In this document: positions 23,896-32,487 of the stretch, in pieces | Layout: every line of letters starts with the position of its first letter | How positions within the stretch are numbered: position 1 is the first letter of the stretch | Assembly: GCA_020431825.1 (NCBI GenBank) | Contig: JAGQHN010000005.1 | Coordinates: forward strand, 37,439 to 70,002 | Source of the DNA: Trueperaceae bacterium | GTDB taxonomy: Bacteria; Deinococcota; Deinococci; Deinococcales; Trueperaceae | Direction: 5' to 3' | DNA: 32,564 nucleotides | Program-made: the position numbers and the translations under genes | Notes under the pieces: model-generated | What the model saw: only the letters and a program-made list of their open reading frames with translations | Databases searched by the model: none | What the model was told of the DNA's origin: nothing

Positions 23896-25215
23896 TTATT
23901 CTGCCAGCGGTTCGTAGCTGACCTGAGTTCCCGACTCGAGAGCATCAAGGTTGATGAGGGCAATCAGGTCAGAGGCTTTTAGGGGGGCACTTTCTACGGC
24001 GGCAAAAGTAGCATTTCGGTCAAGAATGGTAACGGTAGCCCGTTCAACGCTACCCTGACCTGGTTCGCTCTCACTCACTTTATAAACATAGCTTTCACCA
24101 TCGGTTTCTGTTATGGCTTCAAGAGGGATCAGGAGGACATCTTGCAGATCATTAACGGTGATGCGCGCTGTGACGGTATAACCAGGTCTAACCAGACCCT
24201 GAGCGATATCCTCAGGATTATCAAAGTCAAGCGTGACTTCAAGCTGGGCGGTATTGCCACTTCGTTTGGCTACCGAACTAACCCGGCGAACGTTGGCAGA
24301 GAGCTCGAGGTCAGCATTGGCATCTGGCGTAATGCTGGCATTTTGTCCGGCTTTGAGTTCGGCGGCCCTGTTTTCATCAAAATTGGCGCGGACAAATAGG
24401 CCTGCCGTATCCACCAGACTGAGCGTTTGACTTACGCCTACCTGATCTCCGACTTCAAAGCCTATTGTCGTTACTGTGCCAGAAAAGGGAGCGGTCAGGC
24501 TTGCTTCGTTTAGTTGTTCTTCCAGATTAGCGATATTGGTCTCGAGCTGACTGATCTGCGCCTCATTGCTGGCACGCTGCGCGGAGGCAAGCTGGTCAAA
24601 GGACTCGAGCCGAGTTTGGGCGCTCTCAAGAGCGATCCTCGCCTGATTTAAGCGGCGTTCTGCGCTTGCTAGCGTATCTTGCGCTGCCTTCAACTCATTT
24701 TGGGACGCAGCACCAGTATCAAATAGACGCTCAACCGTATCAAGGTTCTTTTGGGCGTCGGCAAGTTCCTGATTGGCTGTATCAACACTGCTTTGTGCAC
24801 TTAAAAGGCTGGTTTCGCTATCCAGACGGTCAATTACCTGTTGCGCGGCGAGGCGTTCGGCATCGGCCCTGGCTGAGCTTAAACTGGCACGGCTCGAGGC
24901 CAGGTCGCGCTCAAGAGAAGCTGTATCCAGGCTGGCTAAGAGGTCGCCAGCGCTGACGCTATCGCCCTCTGAAACCAAAATGCGATCAACCACACCTGTT
25001 GTTTTAAAACTGAGATTGCGCTCGAGTGCTGCCTCAACTGTTCCTGTGCCCGACACCTGACGAATAAATTCACTTTGCACAATCGCTTCGACCAGCGTGC
25101 GCTCAAACTTGGGGCCAGACCGACGTCTGATAAGGGCAAAGGCGGCGGCAGCAACGGCAACTACCAGAATGCCTATAACAATCCAGCGAGCAACTGCACC
25201 TACATTACGTTTCAT
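23896..25215 (-). CDS. HlyD/MacA-type periplasmic adaptor
   Basis: 439 residues. One N-terminal membrane helix (RWIVIGILVVAVAAAAFAL) is followed by a lipoyl-like half (VDRILVSEGDSVSAGDLLA), a long alpha-hairpin of two coiled coils at about 105-245 (SLSSARADAERLAAQQ to ASNEAQISQLETNIANLEEQ), the other lipoyl half (SLTAPFSGTVTTIGFEVGD) and beta-barrel domains. It joins the MacB-type ABC machine to an outer-membrane channel in the periplasm. CGGAG just upstream of ATG 25215 is the ribosome binding site. It lies 45 nt after the Yip1 gene, so all four minus-strand genes are likely one transcript. Confidence 0.93.
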   Translation of the reverse strand: MKRNVGAVARWIVIGILVVAVAAAAFALIRRRSGPKFERTLVEAIVQSEFIRQVSGTGTVEAALERNLSFKTTGVVDRILVSEGDSVSAGDLLASLDTASLERDLASSRASLSSARADAERLAAQQVIDRLDSETSLLSAQSSVDTANQELADAQKNLDTVERLFDTGAASQNELKAAQDTLASAERRLNQARIALESAQTRLESFDQLASAQRASNEAQISQLETNIANLEEQLNEASLTAPFSGTVTTIGFEVGDQVGVSQTLSLVDTAGLFVRANFDENRAAELKAGQNASITPDANADLELSANVRRVSSVAKRSGNTAQLEVTLDFDNPEDIAQGLVRPGYTVTARITVNDLQDVLLIPLEAITETDGESYVYKVSESEPGQGSVERATVTILDRNATFAAVESAPLKASDLIALINLDALESGTQVSYEPLAE

Positions 25216-25260
25216 GAAAATCTCCGAAAGAGCTTAATAAAAACCCAAAACAAGGTTGAC

Positions 25261-25899
25261 CTAGACGGAGGCCAGTAACCAGGGAAGAAGCAAAAAGCCA
25301 AAAGCAAAAATAGCAACCAGCACCGTTCCCCGAATAGCTCTGGCCTGACTGCTAACGGCACTGATGCCAAGGTAAACCAGAATCACCTGCCAGAGGCTCG
25401 AGAGATAACTAAGCACCTGAGAACTGCGGCCGTAGACACTCGAGCGAATCTCCTCTTGCAGTTGCAAGTTGGCAGCCCTGAAAGCTTCAGCGTTGCTTGG
25501 GTCGGCGGTAATGGGACTTACCGTAACAGGAAAGAGCGCAGCTATAACAATGACGATGGTCAAGATGATAATTTGCGGGGCACTCGAGTAAGCAGCGATG
25601 GCCCAGGGCTTAACGTCCATACCTGCCCCCATACGTATAAGCAGACCATAGGCCAGCCAGATGATAAACGTGGCAATCAGCGCAACAATCGGCGCTGTAA
25701 TCATACTGATTTGACCAATAAACGCACTATCTGGAAAGGCGTCAGCGGTTGGTAAGGCGCTAAAGTAGGCGACCACAGCTGCCAGAATCGCGGTGATTAG
25801 CACGACAATAAAGGCCAGCGAAACTCTTTGAGGTTTGTCTTCTAGCTCCCTGAAAAACTTTATCGGTTGAATAATGGCTTCTAAAATGCCCTCGAGCAT
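25261..25899 (-). CDS. Yip1-family membrane protein
   Basis: 212 residues with five predicted helices: about 25-45 (VSLAFIVVLITAILAAVV), 62-85, 95-118 (IIILTIVIVIAALFPVTV), 167-183 and 190-210. The MLEGILEAIIQPIKFFRELED opening is typical of bacterial Yip1-domain proteins, which have no agreed function and are often next to MacB-type transporters. A strong ribosome binding site (AAGGAGGG, 3 nt before the ATG) marks it as the first gene of the cluster. A candidate -10 TAAACT lies at 25969-25974 and a TTGACA at 25950-25955, so the promoter may be compound. Alternative identity: other DUF membrane families. Confidence 0.78.
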   Translation of the reverse strand: MLEGILEAIIQPIKFFRELEDKPQRVSLAFIVVLITAILAAVVAYFSALPTADAFPDSAFIGQISMITAPIVALIATFIIWLAYGLLIRMGAGMDVKPWAIAAYSSAPQIIILTIVIVIAALFPVTVSPITADPSNAEAFRAANLQLQEEIRSSVYGRSSQVLSYLSSLWQVILVYLGISAVSSQARAIRGTVLVAIFAFGFLLLPWLLASV

Positions 25900-26254
25900 T
25901 TTCCCTCCTTGTAGCTAAAGTCTAGTAAATTGCAAAGCGTGCATCCAAGTGTCAAGTGTCATGTTGCTAGTTTACCTGCATCTTGTAATGCTGTATTCAG
26001 ACTAAAGGTGTAATGTTTCTGTCCAGCCACGTCAACATTGTTTTTACATCAAGGATGTTTTCGCATCAACATGGTTTTGTAGTGTGGCAGAATCTTTACT
26101 ATTCAACTGCAAGTTAAAAGAAGCCTGGGGGTTTGACACCAAACGCGCCAGCGAAGATGCTTTGCATCATTAACTGTGTTCAGCCAGGGTGGTTTGGTCC
26201 GGCAAGATTACTAGGCAAGCTTAAGGGATACTAAGCAATGCAAATGATTGAGCA
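25900..26254. other. Gene-free gap with hairpins between Yip1 and PATAN genes
   Basis: 355 bp without a convincing gene. It holds the Yip1 promoter region (TAAACT 25969-25974, minus), a hairpin-like stretch ACATC-AAG-GATGT near 26046-26058, and an outer inverted repeat ACCAAAC (26138-26144) with GTTTGGT (26192-26198) around an inner GATGC-TTT-GCATC (26156-26168). The last could be a terminator region or a mobile palindrome for the 335-aa gene that ends at 26255. A 34-codon plus-strand frame from a weak ribosome binding site was not accepted. Confidence 0.5.
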
Positions 26255-27262
26255 TTAAGCGTAACTAGCAACTTCACTAAATTTGAGGGCTTTTTGTAGC
26301 AAGTTTCGGTCTCTAACGGGGGCACTGGCAATCAGTAAGTTGCCTTCATCCAGATGAATGAGCGCATAGGCTGTGGCATCGGTTGTTATGAAAAATTCAT
26401 TGATACGTCCTTTTATGACCTCACGACTTTTTTCCATAAGGGCTTTGGCAATGCTAAAGATCTTGGCAGAATCCCCAATCCCCTGACTGGGACTAGATGC
26501 CATTGGGTAGCCTATGGCAATGGCTTCTATGCTTGGGCAAACTGACTTTATTTCATCCATAATGCGCCCGTAGCGCTGCTCTTCGTCCGCGATGCGACTG
26601 GCTTCAGTTAGGGCCGTATCGACGGGTAGTTTGACCGATAGTTGCCCAGGAACCATATAGTGCATGACCCGGTAAGGGGTGTCCTCGAGCTGAATCAGCC
26701 TACCGAGGGCCTTAAGTCCTTTTAAACGCTGATTTTCATTAAAATAGAGGGCGTCTTCGATCAGCCCACGGTTGACATAGATAAGCCCTACCTTGCCCTT
26801 GTCAAGTTGAATAAGGGCGCTGCGTTTGTCCATACCCATGCTATGCAAAACATCGATGAGGGCAATCATCGAAGAATTACCTTCAAAGGGAACTTCGGTT
26901 TTTTTCGCTGAAGGATCGTCTGTAAAAGAATCTGGCTTGGGTAGCTGGGTAAGCAGCGGAGGAAAAGGCAAAACTGCTGTGGGTGGGTAGACAAAGCGCG
27001 TTGGCTTGTTGGACTGCAAATCTCTGAAATAGTAAAAAGGGGTTTGAGGGCTGCGTTGCTGCAAAACTTTTTGAATGCCGATGACGGTTGCCCCTTTTAA
27101 CTCTTCATCACAAAAAATAGCTTCATAGGAATTATTCAATGCCTGAAGCATCACCTCTGGTCGAACCGCTACGGTCAGGTTCCAACTAAGACCTTGAAGC
27201 ATTTGATAGAGGATAGTTAAGCGTTCTTTGGAGCTTCCTAGAAGTAATGCAGAGCTGGGCAT
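26255..27262 (-). CDS. Receiver-like / PATAN (DUF4388) / roadblock protein
   Basis: 335 residues. The N-terminal 100 look like a degenerate response-regulator receiver (SSALLLGSSKERLTILYQM, IFCDEELKGATVIG). Residues about 125-205 match PATAN/DUF4388 (FEGNSSMIALIDVLHSMGM, GKVGLIYVNRGLIEDALYF, LKGLKALGRL). Residues about 225-330 look like a roadblock/LC7 domain (YGRIMDEIKSVCPSIEA, SAKIFSIAKALMEKSREVI, ATAYALIHLDEGNLLIA). Roadblock domains bind small Ras-like GTPases, for example MglA in polarity and twitching motility, and PATAN proteins also regulate twitching and phototaxis. A role in GTPase or pilus control is an inference. No mglA adjoins. TACACT, 9 nt before the ATG, suggests a short or absent leader, with AAAAGG as possible ribosome binding site. 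Confidence 0.78.
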   Translation of the reverse strand: MPSSALLLGSSKERLTILYQMLQGLSWNLTVAVRPEVMLQALNNSYEAIFCDEELKGATVIGIQKVLQQRSPQTPFYYFRDLQSNKPTRFVYPPTAVLPFPPLLTQLPKPDSFTDDPSAKKTEVPFEGNSSMIALIDVLHSMGMDKRSALIQLDKGKVGLIYVNRGLIEDALYFNENQRLKGLKALGRLIQLEDTPYRVMHYMVPGQLSVKLPVDTALTEASRIADEEQRYGRIMDEIKSVCPSIEAIAIGYPMASSPSQGIGDSAKIFSIAKALMEKSREVIKGRINEFFITTDATAYALIHLDEGNLLIASAPVRDRNLLQKALKFSEVASYA

Positions 27263-27271
27263 CCTTTTCCC

Positions 27272-27375
27272 AGTGTAGACGAAAGAGGGGTGCTGGATTG
27301 TTACACTTTACATAGCTTTTTAGCTGTCCTCTTCGTAAATGTATTACCGACAAAGCTAGCAGGGCTTGCTAAACT
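27272..27375. promoter_or_regulatory. Divergent promoter region of the PATAN and metallophosphoesterase genes
   Basis: On the minus strand TACACT (27272-27277) ends 9 nt before ATG 27262. On the plus strand the extended -10 TGC-TAAACT (27367-27375) ends 9 nt before TTG 27385, with TAAGGA close behind it as a possible ribosome binding site. Neither has a convincing -35. Confidence 0.45.
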
Positions 27376-27384
27376 TTAAGGACT

Positions 27385-28236
27385 TTGAAGGTAGCGATTC
27401 TTGCAGACATTCACGGCAATCTGCAAGCCTTAGAAGCCGTTCTTAAGGATATTTCCCAGCTCGAGGTTGACAGGGTCATTGTTAATGGTGATCTGGTGAA
27501 CCGTGGGCCCAGCAATGTCGAGGTTTTAGAAAGCTTGTGGAATGAGTCTTTTATTTTTACGCTGGGCAATCACGATGATCTGGTTTGTAAATGGCAAGAC
27601 CGAGCTGAAGACCTGCCGCAGAGCTGGTTTGAAGATCCCTTCTGGAAGGCAACAGCCTGGGTCAGTGAGCAGCTAGCCAGGGCAAATTGGCTGCCTGAAC
27701 TGCGTACTTTACCTATGATTTACAGGCTCGAGCCAGAGCTTAGCCCCAGCGTACTGGTTTCTCATGGTAGCCCCAGACACTACCGCGAAGGTTACAGCAA
27801 CTACCTGCCCGATGATGATGTGCTGGGTATTGCCACAGCCTTTCCAGCCGACATCTTTGTAGGTTCACATACACATTCACCCCTAGACCGAAAGGTTAGT
27901 GGCGTACGTCTTCTGAACACCGGGGCCGTAGGTAGCCCCTTTAACGGGGATAAACGAGCGCAGTACCTCATCATGCATCAGCAAAAGGAAAGCTGGCAAG
28001 CCGAATTTCGCGCCCTGCACTATGACCATGAGGCGGCTTTAAAGGCTTATGAGACCTCAGGAATGCTCGAGGAAGGTGGGCTCAGTGCCTATATTTTTCG
28101 CGAGGAAGTCCGTTATGCTCGCTCCCTCTTTACGCCTTTTTTTATGTGGACAGAAGCAGAAGGGGTAGAGCAAAGCTGGGACACCTGGGCGCGCTTTAAG
28201 CAGGCAAAACCAGAACGCTTTGCAAGCTTAAGCTAG
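27385..28236 (+). CDS. Calcineurin-like metallophosphoesterase
   Basis: 283 residues with the family's metal ligands in order: Asp8 and His10 (LADIHGN), Asp36 (NGDLVNRGP), Asn62-His63 (GNHDD), His in VSHGSPRHY and the HTH of GSHTHSPL, then LNTGAVGSPFNG. The arrangement is that of bacterial YfcE/MJ0936-like phosphodiesterases; the natural substrate is unknown. The start is TTG 27385, required by the MKVAILADIH opening. Its stop overlaps the convergent dinB-family gene by 9 bp. No signal peptide, so it is cytosolic. Confidence 0.9.
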   Translation: MKVAILADIHGNLQALEAVLKDISQLEVDRVIVNGDLVNRGPSNVEVLESLWNESFIFTLGNHDDLVCKWQDRAEDLPQSWFEDPFWKATAWVSEQLARANWLPELRTLPMIYRLEPELSPSVLVSHGSPRHYREGYSNYLPDDDVLGIATAFPADIFVGSHTHSPLDRKVSGVRLLNTGAVGSPFNGDKRAQYLIMHQQKESWQAEFRALHYDHEAALKAYETSGMLEEGGLSAYIFREEVRYARSLFTPFFMWTEAEGVEQSWDTWARFKQAKPERFASLS

Positions 28237-28746
28237 CCCCTTTTTAAGTAGGCGTATTTGCCCGCGGTGGTTAATCTCATCCTCAAAAACATGAAACCAT
28301 TTGAAATAATTGTTAGCTTGCTTATTGCCCCACCAGTCAGTGCTTTCATATAACCAGCTGTCATCTCGTTTAGCAAACTCGGCCAGCGTTTTTTGCCTAA
28401 CTTCAGTCAAGGTATCAAGGTAGTAGTCAAGCTGCTTCCCTTTGATGCTTTCTTTGCCTGCATCACCAAGCTCGAGCCCCGCATGCCAGCGCTCAGCCTC
28501 TGCTTTGTTCATATCCCTATGCTCAAAAGTAAAAATCTGATACCAGACTTCAACTGCTGCCATGTGCTCTAACAGCATGCCTATGGAATTGCTAAAGCCA
28601 TAAGGGTGCGCGTCGAGGTCTTTCTGACTTAGACCTTCAACCGCTTGAAGGGTTGTCATTCTGGCATAGTTCATCATGACGATGAGTTCGGAAAACCTTG
28701 GACTATAGTTTGGAAGGTCTTGAATCAGGAAAGGTTGCTCGAGCAT
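28228..28746 (-). CDS. DinB-family four-helix protein
   Basis: 172 residues of the DinB/YfiT four-helix bundle: ARMTTLQAVEGLSQKDLDAHPYG, MLLEHMAAVEVWYQIF and the C-terminal FHVFEDEINHRGQIRLL. The His residues in LEHMA and NHRGQ, plus His in FHVFE, would form the metal site of the DinB_2/DUF664 clan, whose members include thiol S-transferases. Expected role: a metal-dependent transferase or stress protein, not DNA polymerase IV. It starts 1 nt after the xdhB stop, with the ribosome binding site GGAG inside the xdhB end, so it belongs to the xdh operon. Why it follows xanthine dehydrogenase is unknown; thiol or aldehyde detoxification is speculative. Confidence 0.83.
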   Translation of the reverse strand: MLEQPFLIQDLPNYSPRFSELIVMMNYARMTTLQAVEGLSQKDLDAHPYGFSNSIGMLLEHMAAVEVWYQIFTFEHRDMNKAEAERWHAGLELGDAGKESIKGKQLDYYLDTLTEVRQKTLAEFAKRDDSWLYESTDWWGNKQANNYFKWFHVFEDEINHRGQIRLLKKGLA

Positions 28747-28747
28747 A

Positions 28748-31045
28748 TTAATCTCCTGTGACGGTGGTAGTTTGTCTTACTTTATCAATGGCATCCAGTA
28801 TAGCTTCTGGCGTTGAGGGTGCAGCAAGCTCGAGGTCACCTGTGCCAAAGCTAGCTACGGCGTGCTTGAGTGCTTCCCTTACCGAAATCGCAAGCATAAA
28901 AGGAGGTTCGCCAACGGCTTTGCTACCATAAATCACTCCTTCTTGCGGGGCACGCTCGAGTAAACGGGTACTAAACGCTTCAGGTATCTCGGCAATCGTT
29001 GGGATTTTGTAGGTACTGGGAGCAAACGTTTTTAGCTGACCCGTCTCATCCCAAACAAGTTCTTCCATGGTCAGCCAGCCCATTCCCTGAACAAAGCCGC
29101 CTTCAATCTGCCCCTTGTCTATAAGAGGGTTAAGTGACTGCCCGGCATCATGCACTATTTCTACCTGACGCAGTTTCCACTGTCCGGTAAAAGTGTCAAC
29201 TTCAACCTCGCTCACAGCAGCACCATAAGCAAAATAATAAAAGGGTTTGCCTGAGCCTTTTAGTTTGTCAAAGTAGATGTTGGGGGTACGGTAGAAACCT
29301 GTGGCCGATAAACTGACTTGCTCGAGATAAGCCTGCGCAACCACGGCCTCAAAGGCTACCCGGTCCTTAGGGTGCTGGGAAGAATAAATAAAGCCATCAT
29401 CAAAGCTGAGGTCTTCAGGAGCATTTAGCCCAAGCATGCCAGCGGCAACCGTCGCCAGACGTAATTTTAACGTCTCACAGGCATTTTTTACCGCCTGTCC
29501 ATTCAGATCACTGCCACTACTGGCTGCAGTGGCACTGGTATTGGGCACTTTGTCGGTGGCGGTAGGCATCATGCGGAAGCGGTCCAGAGGTAGCCCCAGC
29601 GTCTGTGCGGCAACTTGTAGCATCTTGATATGGAGTCCTTGACCCATCTCGGTGCCACCGTGATTTACCTGAATGCTGCCATCGGCATAGATAAGCACAA
29701 AAGCTCCCGCTTGATTTAAAAAGGTCGTGGTAAAGGAAATGCCAAACTTGACTGGCGTCAGAGCAATGCCACGCTTTAGTAGCTGATTTCTTTGATTAAA
29801 CGTATTGATTGCGGCTTTTTGGGTTTCAAAACCTGAGCTTTCTTTGAGTTCTGACCAGACTCGAGCTAGCCTGACATCTTGTAGCTGCTGCCCATAATGG
29901 GTTTCATCGCCATCTTTATAAAAGTTTTGCTCTCTTAAAACTTCCGGTTCAATTCCCAGGTACCCGGCTACTCGAGCCATAATGTCTTCGATGATGACCA
30001 TACCTTGCGGTCCACCAAAGCCGCGAAAGGCGGTCTGGCTGGTTTTATGCGTTTTGCAAACATGACCCCGTACATCCATATGAGGGATGAAATAGCTGTT
30101 ATCGCTGTGAAACATGGCCCGCTGCATAACTGCTTGCGAGAGGTCGGTGCTGTAACCACCATCGGAGTAAATGTCTAAATCAAGCGCCTCGAGCTTGCCC
30201 GTTTTAGAAAAGCCTACCCGGTATTTGCCTAGCATGGGGTGGCGCTTACCAGAAATTTGCATGTCCTGATGACGTTTTAGGCGTACTTTTGCAGGTCGCC
30301 CTGTTTTTTGGGCAGCCAGTGCAGCAATGGCTGCAAAAGGATTGGCCTGGGTTTCTTTGCCACCAAAGCCACCGCCCATTCGCAAGCTGGTAACCACAAC
30401 CCGGTGACTGGCAACGCCAAGGACACGGGCCACCACAATTTGTGTTTCTGTTGGGTGCTGGGTTGAGCTGTAAACCTGCATATTGCCTTCGGTATCAGGA
30501 ATGGCCCAGCTGGTATGGGTTTCCAGGTAAAAATGATCCTGACCACCTACTTCTACTTCACCCTCGAGTACATGTGCGCTTTTGTTTAAAGCCGCAGCCG
30601 TATCCCCTTTATGCATGCGCTGGGCGTCTCCGTGAAAGCTGTTCTGGTCAATCGCCTGCGGCATCGTCAGAATGGGCTCGAGGGGGTCATAGTCAACGCT
30701 TACCTTGGCGGCACCCTGACGCGCAGCATCTGCCGTTTCTGCAACTACCCAGACGATAGGCTGGCCCCAGTACTGCACTACTCGCGGAAAGAGTTCTTCA
30801 TCATGAACAATGGGCCCGGTGTTGTTTTCACCCAAGACATCATCAGCCGTAAGAACCCTCAGAACACCTTTGACAGTTAGCGCCTCCTGAACATTAATCT
30901 TAAGAATGTTGGCATGAGCGTGGCTCGAGAGTACCGGCCAGCACACCAGCAGTCCGTCTGGGGCTCTCTGATCGTCGGTATAGGTGGCTGTGCCTGTGAC
31001 ATGATGCCGAGCACTATCATGGGGCTTGCTTTTACCTATACTCAT
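28748..31045 (-). CDS. xdhB: Xanthine dehydrogenase, molybdenum-binding subunit
   Basis: 765 residues. The N-terminal Ald_Xan_dh domain opens RHHVTGTATYTDDQRAPDG. Molybdenum-cofactor motifs follow: GGGFGGKE at 224-231, RGFGGPQG with the substrate Arg, GGTEMGQGLHIKMLQ, and VGEPPF with Glu712 as the likely catalytic base. These residues are those expected of XdhB and argue for purine (hypoxanthine/xanthine) oxidation rather than CO dehydrogenase or aldehyde oxidase. The ATG overlaps the xdhA stop by 4 nt (ATGA). It forms a heteromer with XdhA in the cytosol and needs the molybdopterin cofactor; the XdhC maturase is not in the window. Followed immediately by the DinB-family gene. Confidence 0.95.
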   Translation of the reverse strand: MSIGKSKPHDSARHHVTGTATYTDDQRAPDGLLVCWPVLSSHAHANILKINVQEALTVKGVLRVLTADDVLGENNTGPIVHDEELFPRVVQYWGQPIVWVVAETADAARQGAAKVSVDYDPLEPILTMPQAIDQNSFHGDAQRMHKGDTAAALNKSAHVLEGEVEVGGQDHFYLETHTSWAIPDTEGNMQVYSSTQHPTETQIVVARVLGVASHRVVVTSLRMGGGFGGKETQANPFAAIAALAAQKTGRPAKVRLKRHQDMQISGKRHPMLGKYRVGFSKTGKLEALDLDIYSDGGYSTDLSQAVMQRAMFHSDNSYFIPHMDVRGHVCKTHKTSQTAFRGFGGPQGMVIIEDIMARVAGYLGIEPEVLREQNFYKDGDETHYGQQLQDVRLARVWSELKESSGFETQKAAINTFNQRNQLLKRGIALTPVKFGISFTTTFLNQAGAFVLIYADGSIQVNHGGTEMGQGLHIKMLQVAAQTLGLPLDRFRMMPTATDKVPNTSATAASSGSDLNGQAVKNACETLKLRLATVAAGMLGLNAPEDLSFDDGFIYSSQHPKDRVAFEAVVAQAYLEQVSLSATGFYRTPNIYFDKLKGSGKPFYYFAYGAAVSEVEVDTFTGQWKLRQVEIVHDAGQSLNPLIDKGQIEGGFVQGMGWLTMEELVWDETGQLKTFAPSTYKIPTIAEIPEAFSTRLLERAPQEGVIYGSKAVGEPPFMLAISVREALKHAVASFGTGDLELAAPSTPEAILDAIDKVRQTTTVTGD

Positions 31046-32427
31046 GCGGTTACCTCGGCAACTTGCCAGTAGAACTTTTCAAAGAGATTGGCGATCAGGC
31101 GCTGGCGGTAGTGGGCTGAGCCTCTAAAATCACTCAAGGGACTAAAGGCTGTTAAAAGGCGCTTTTTTGCTTCATTTACCGTAGTCTGGTTCCAGACCTT
31201 ACCAAGTAGCCAGGTTTCAACCTCGAGTGCTCTTACGGGTGTGGCAGCTACACCGCCGTAGGCTAAGCGTGCATGGGTGATTTGACCATGTTCATCTGTA
31301 TCTAGGCTAAAGGCTGCCGCCACAATGCTTATGTCATCGGTACCGCGCTTGCCCACTTTGTAAGCAAAACTCTGCCTTGTTTGTGCCGTTTGAGCTTTAG
31401 GAATAATGACTGAAACGATAACCTCGCCCTTTTGCCTTGCCGTCTGACGGTAGCCCAAAAAGTAGTCTGCTAAGGGAATAATGCGCTCACCCGCCGAACT
31501 TGCCAGTTTTATACTGGCATCCAGCGCTAAAAGTACAGGGGGAAGGTCACCAATGGGCGACGCCGTACCCAGATTCCCGCCGATGGTTGCCCGGTTACGA
31601 ATCTGCCGGGCAGCAAACCAGTGAATCATTTCATCCAGCGCGGGAAAGATGCCGTGTAGTACGCTTTCGATGTGACTCAGCGGAATACCCGCACCAATTT
31701 CGAGAGTGGCTGGCTCATCTTTTATAATTTTGAGTTCTGAAACATGCTCGAGCGATATAAAGCGGCTAAAGGCTCGAGCCTTGTTCGAGATGTCTAGCCC
31801 GAGATCAGTGCCTCCCGCAATGAAGGTTGCTTCAGGGTATGCCCCTAGCAGATCAAAAACCTCTTTTAAGCTCGAGGGCTGATGAAAGTCTCTGGTATTC
31901 TCATTTGCCTTGCGAGTCTCCGAGTTCTCTAATATCTGTAAAAAAATGTCATTTTGTCCTGGTTCTGCCAGGGATCTCAGCGCTTCGCGAATGGGCAAGT
32001 AACCCGTACAACGGCACAGATTGCCTTCGACGGCTAGGTCAGTGCGCTCACCTGAATAGTAGGCAGCAAACATGCTCATGATAAAGCCGGGCGTGCAGTA
32101 GCCACACTGTGAGCCACCTGTTTGAATCATGGACTCCTGTACCGGATGCAAGCCCTCTTTTGCAATGCCTTCGACGGTAAAAAGTTCTTTGCCTGCCACG
32201 GCACCTAAAGGAATGAGGCAACTATTCATGGCCTGAAACTGCGGTTTGCCTCTTGCGCTCTGACCAAGCATGACAACGGTGCAGGCACCACAGTCACCGT
32301 CCCCACAGCCTTCTTTGGTTCCAACCAAGCCTTCTTGGCGGAGATACTCGAGTAAGGTCGTATTTGAACAGGTTTCGGGTAAAACGTATTCTGTTTGATT
32401 TAGCACAAATCTCGTTTGAGACGACAT
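31042..32427 (-). CDS. xdhA: Xanthine dehydrogenase, FeS/FAD subunit
   Basis: 461 residues from ATG 32427. A longer frame from ATG 32451 exists, but TAGACT at 32433-32438 lies between, 5 nt from the shorter start, which then reads MSSQTRFVLNQTEYVLPE, the normal opening. Two 2Fe-2S motifs: CGDGDCGACTV with its outlying Cys, and CGYCTPGFIMS with CRCTGY. The FAD domain follows (AGGTDLGLDIS, RNRATIGGNLGTASPIGDL, RKGTDD-like GKRGTDDISIVAAAF). It passes electrons from the molybdenum site to NAD+. A 23-bp repeat array lies upstream. With xdhB and the DinB gene it forms one operon. Confidence 0.95.
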   Translation of the reverse strand: MSSQTRFVLNQTEYVLPETCSNTTLLEYLRQEGLVGTKEGCGDGDCGACTVVMLGQSARGKPQFQAMNSCLIPLGAVAGKELFTVEGIAKEGLHPVQESMIQTGGSQCGYCTPGFIMSMFAAYYSGERTDLAVEGNLCRCTGYLPIREALRSLAEPGQNDIFLQILENSETRKANENTRDFHQPSSLKEVFDLLGAYPEATFIAGGTDLGLDISNKARAFSRFISLEHVSELKIIKDEPATLEIGAGIPLSHIESVLHGIFPALDEMIHWFAARQIRNRATIGGNLGTASPIGDLPPVLLALDASIKLASSAGERIIPLADYFLGYRQTARQKGEVIVSVIIPKAQTAQTRQSFAYKVGKRGTDDISIVAAAFSLDTDEHGQITHARLAYGGVAATPVRALEVETWLLGKVWNQTTVNEAKKRLLTAFSPLSDFRGSAHYRQRLIANLFEKFYWQVAEVTA

Positions 32428-32432
32428 AAAGT

Positions 32433-32441
32433 AGTCTAGCA
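32433..32441 (-). promoter_or_regulatory. Extended -10 of xdhA (TGC-TAGACT)
   Basis: On the minus strand TGC TAGACT is followed by ACTTT and ATG 32427. It matches the TGnTAnnnT form used before proS and the metallophosphoesterase gene, and the 5-nt gap fits leaderless translation. No -35 was recognised. Confidence 0.5.
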
Positions 32442-32487
32442 TGTGGCTCATTTGGGGCTAAGCAAAGCACCTCACGTTTTCGTGGTA

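Noticed and set aside
26011..26115. 34-codon plus-strand frame in the gap after the PATAN gene
   Set aside because: Weak ribosome binding site, no protein-like pattern, and it covers hairpin sequences.
28228..28746. DNA polymerase IV (dinB)
   Set aside because: The protein is the unrelated DinB/YfiT four-helix family of 172 residues, not a Y-family polymerase.
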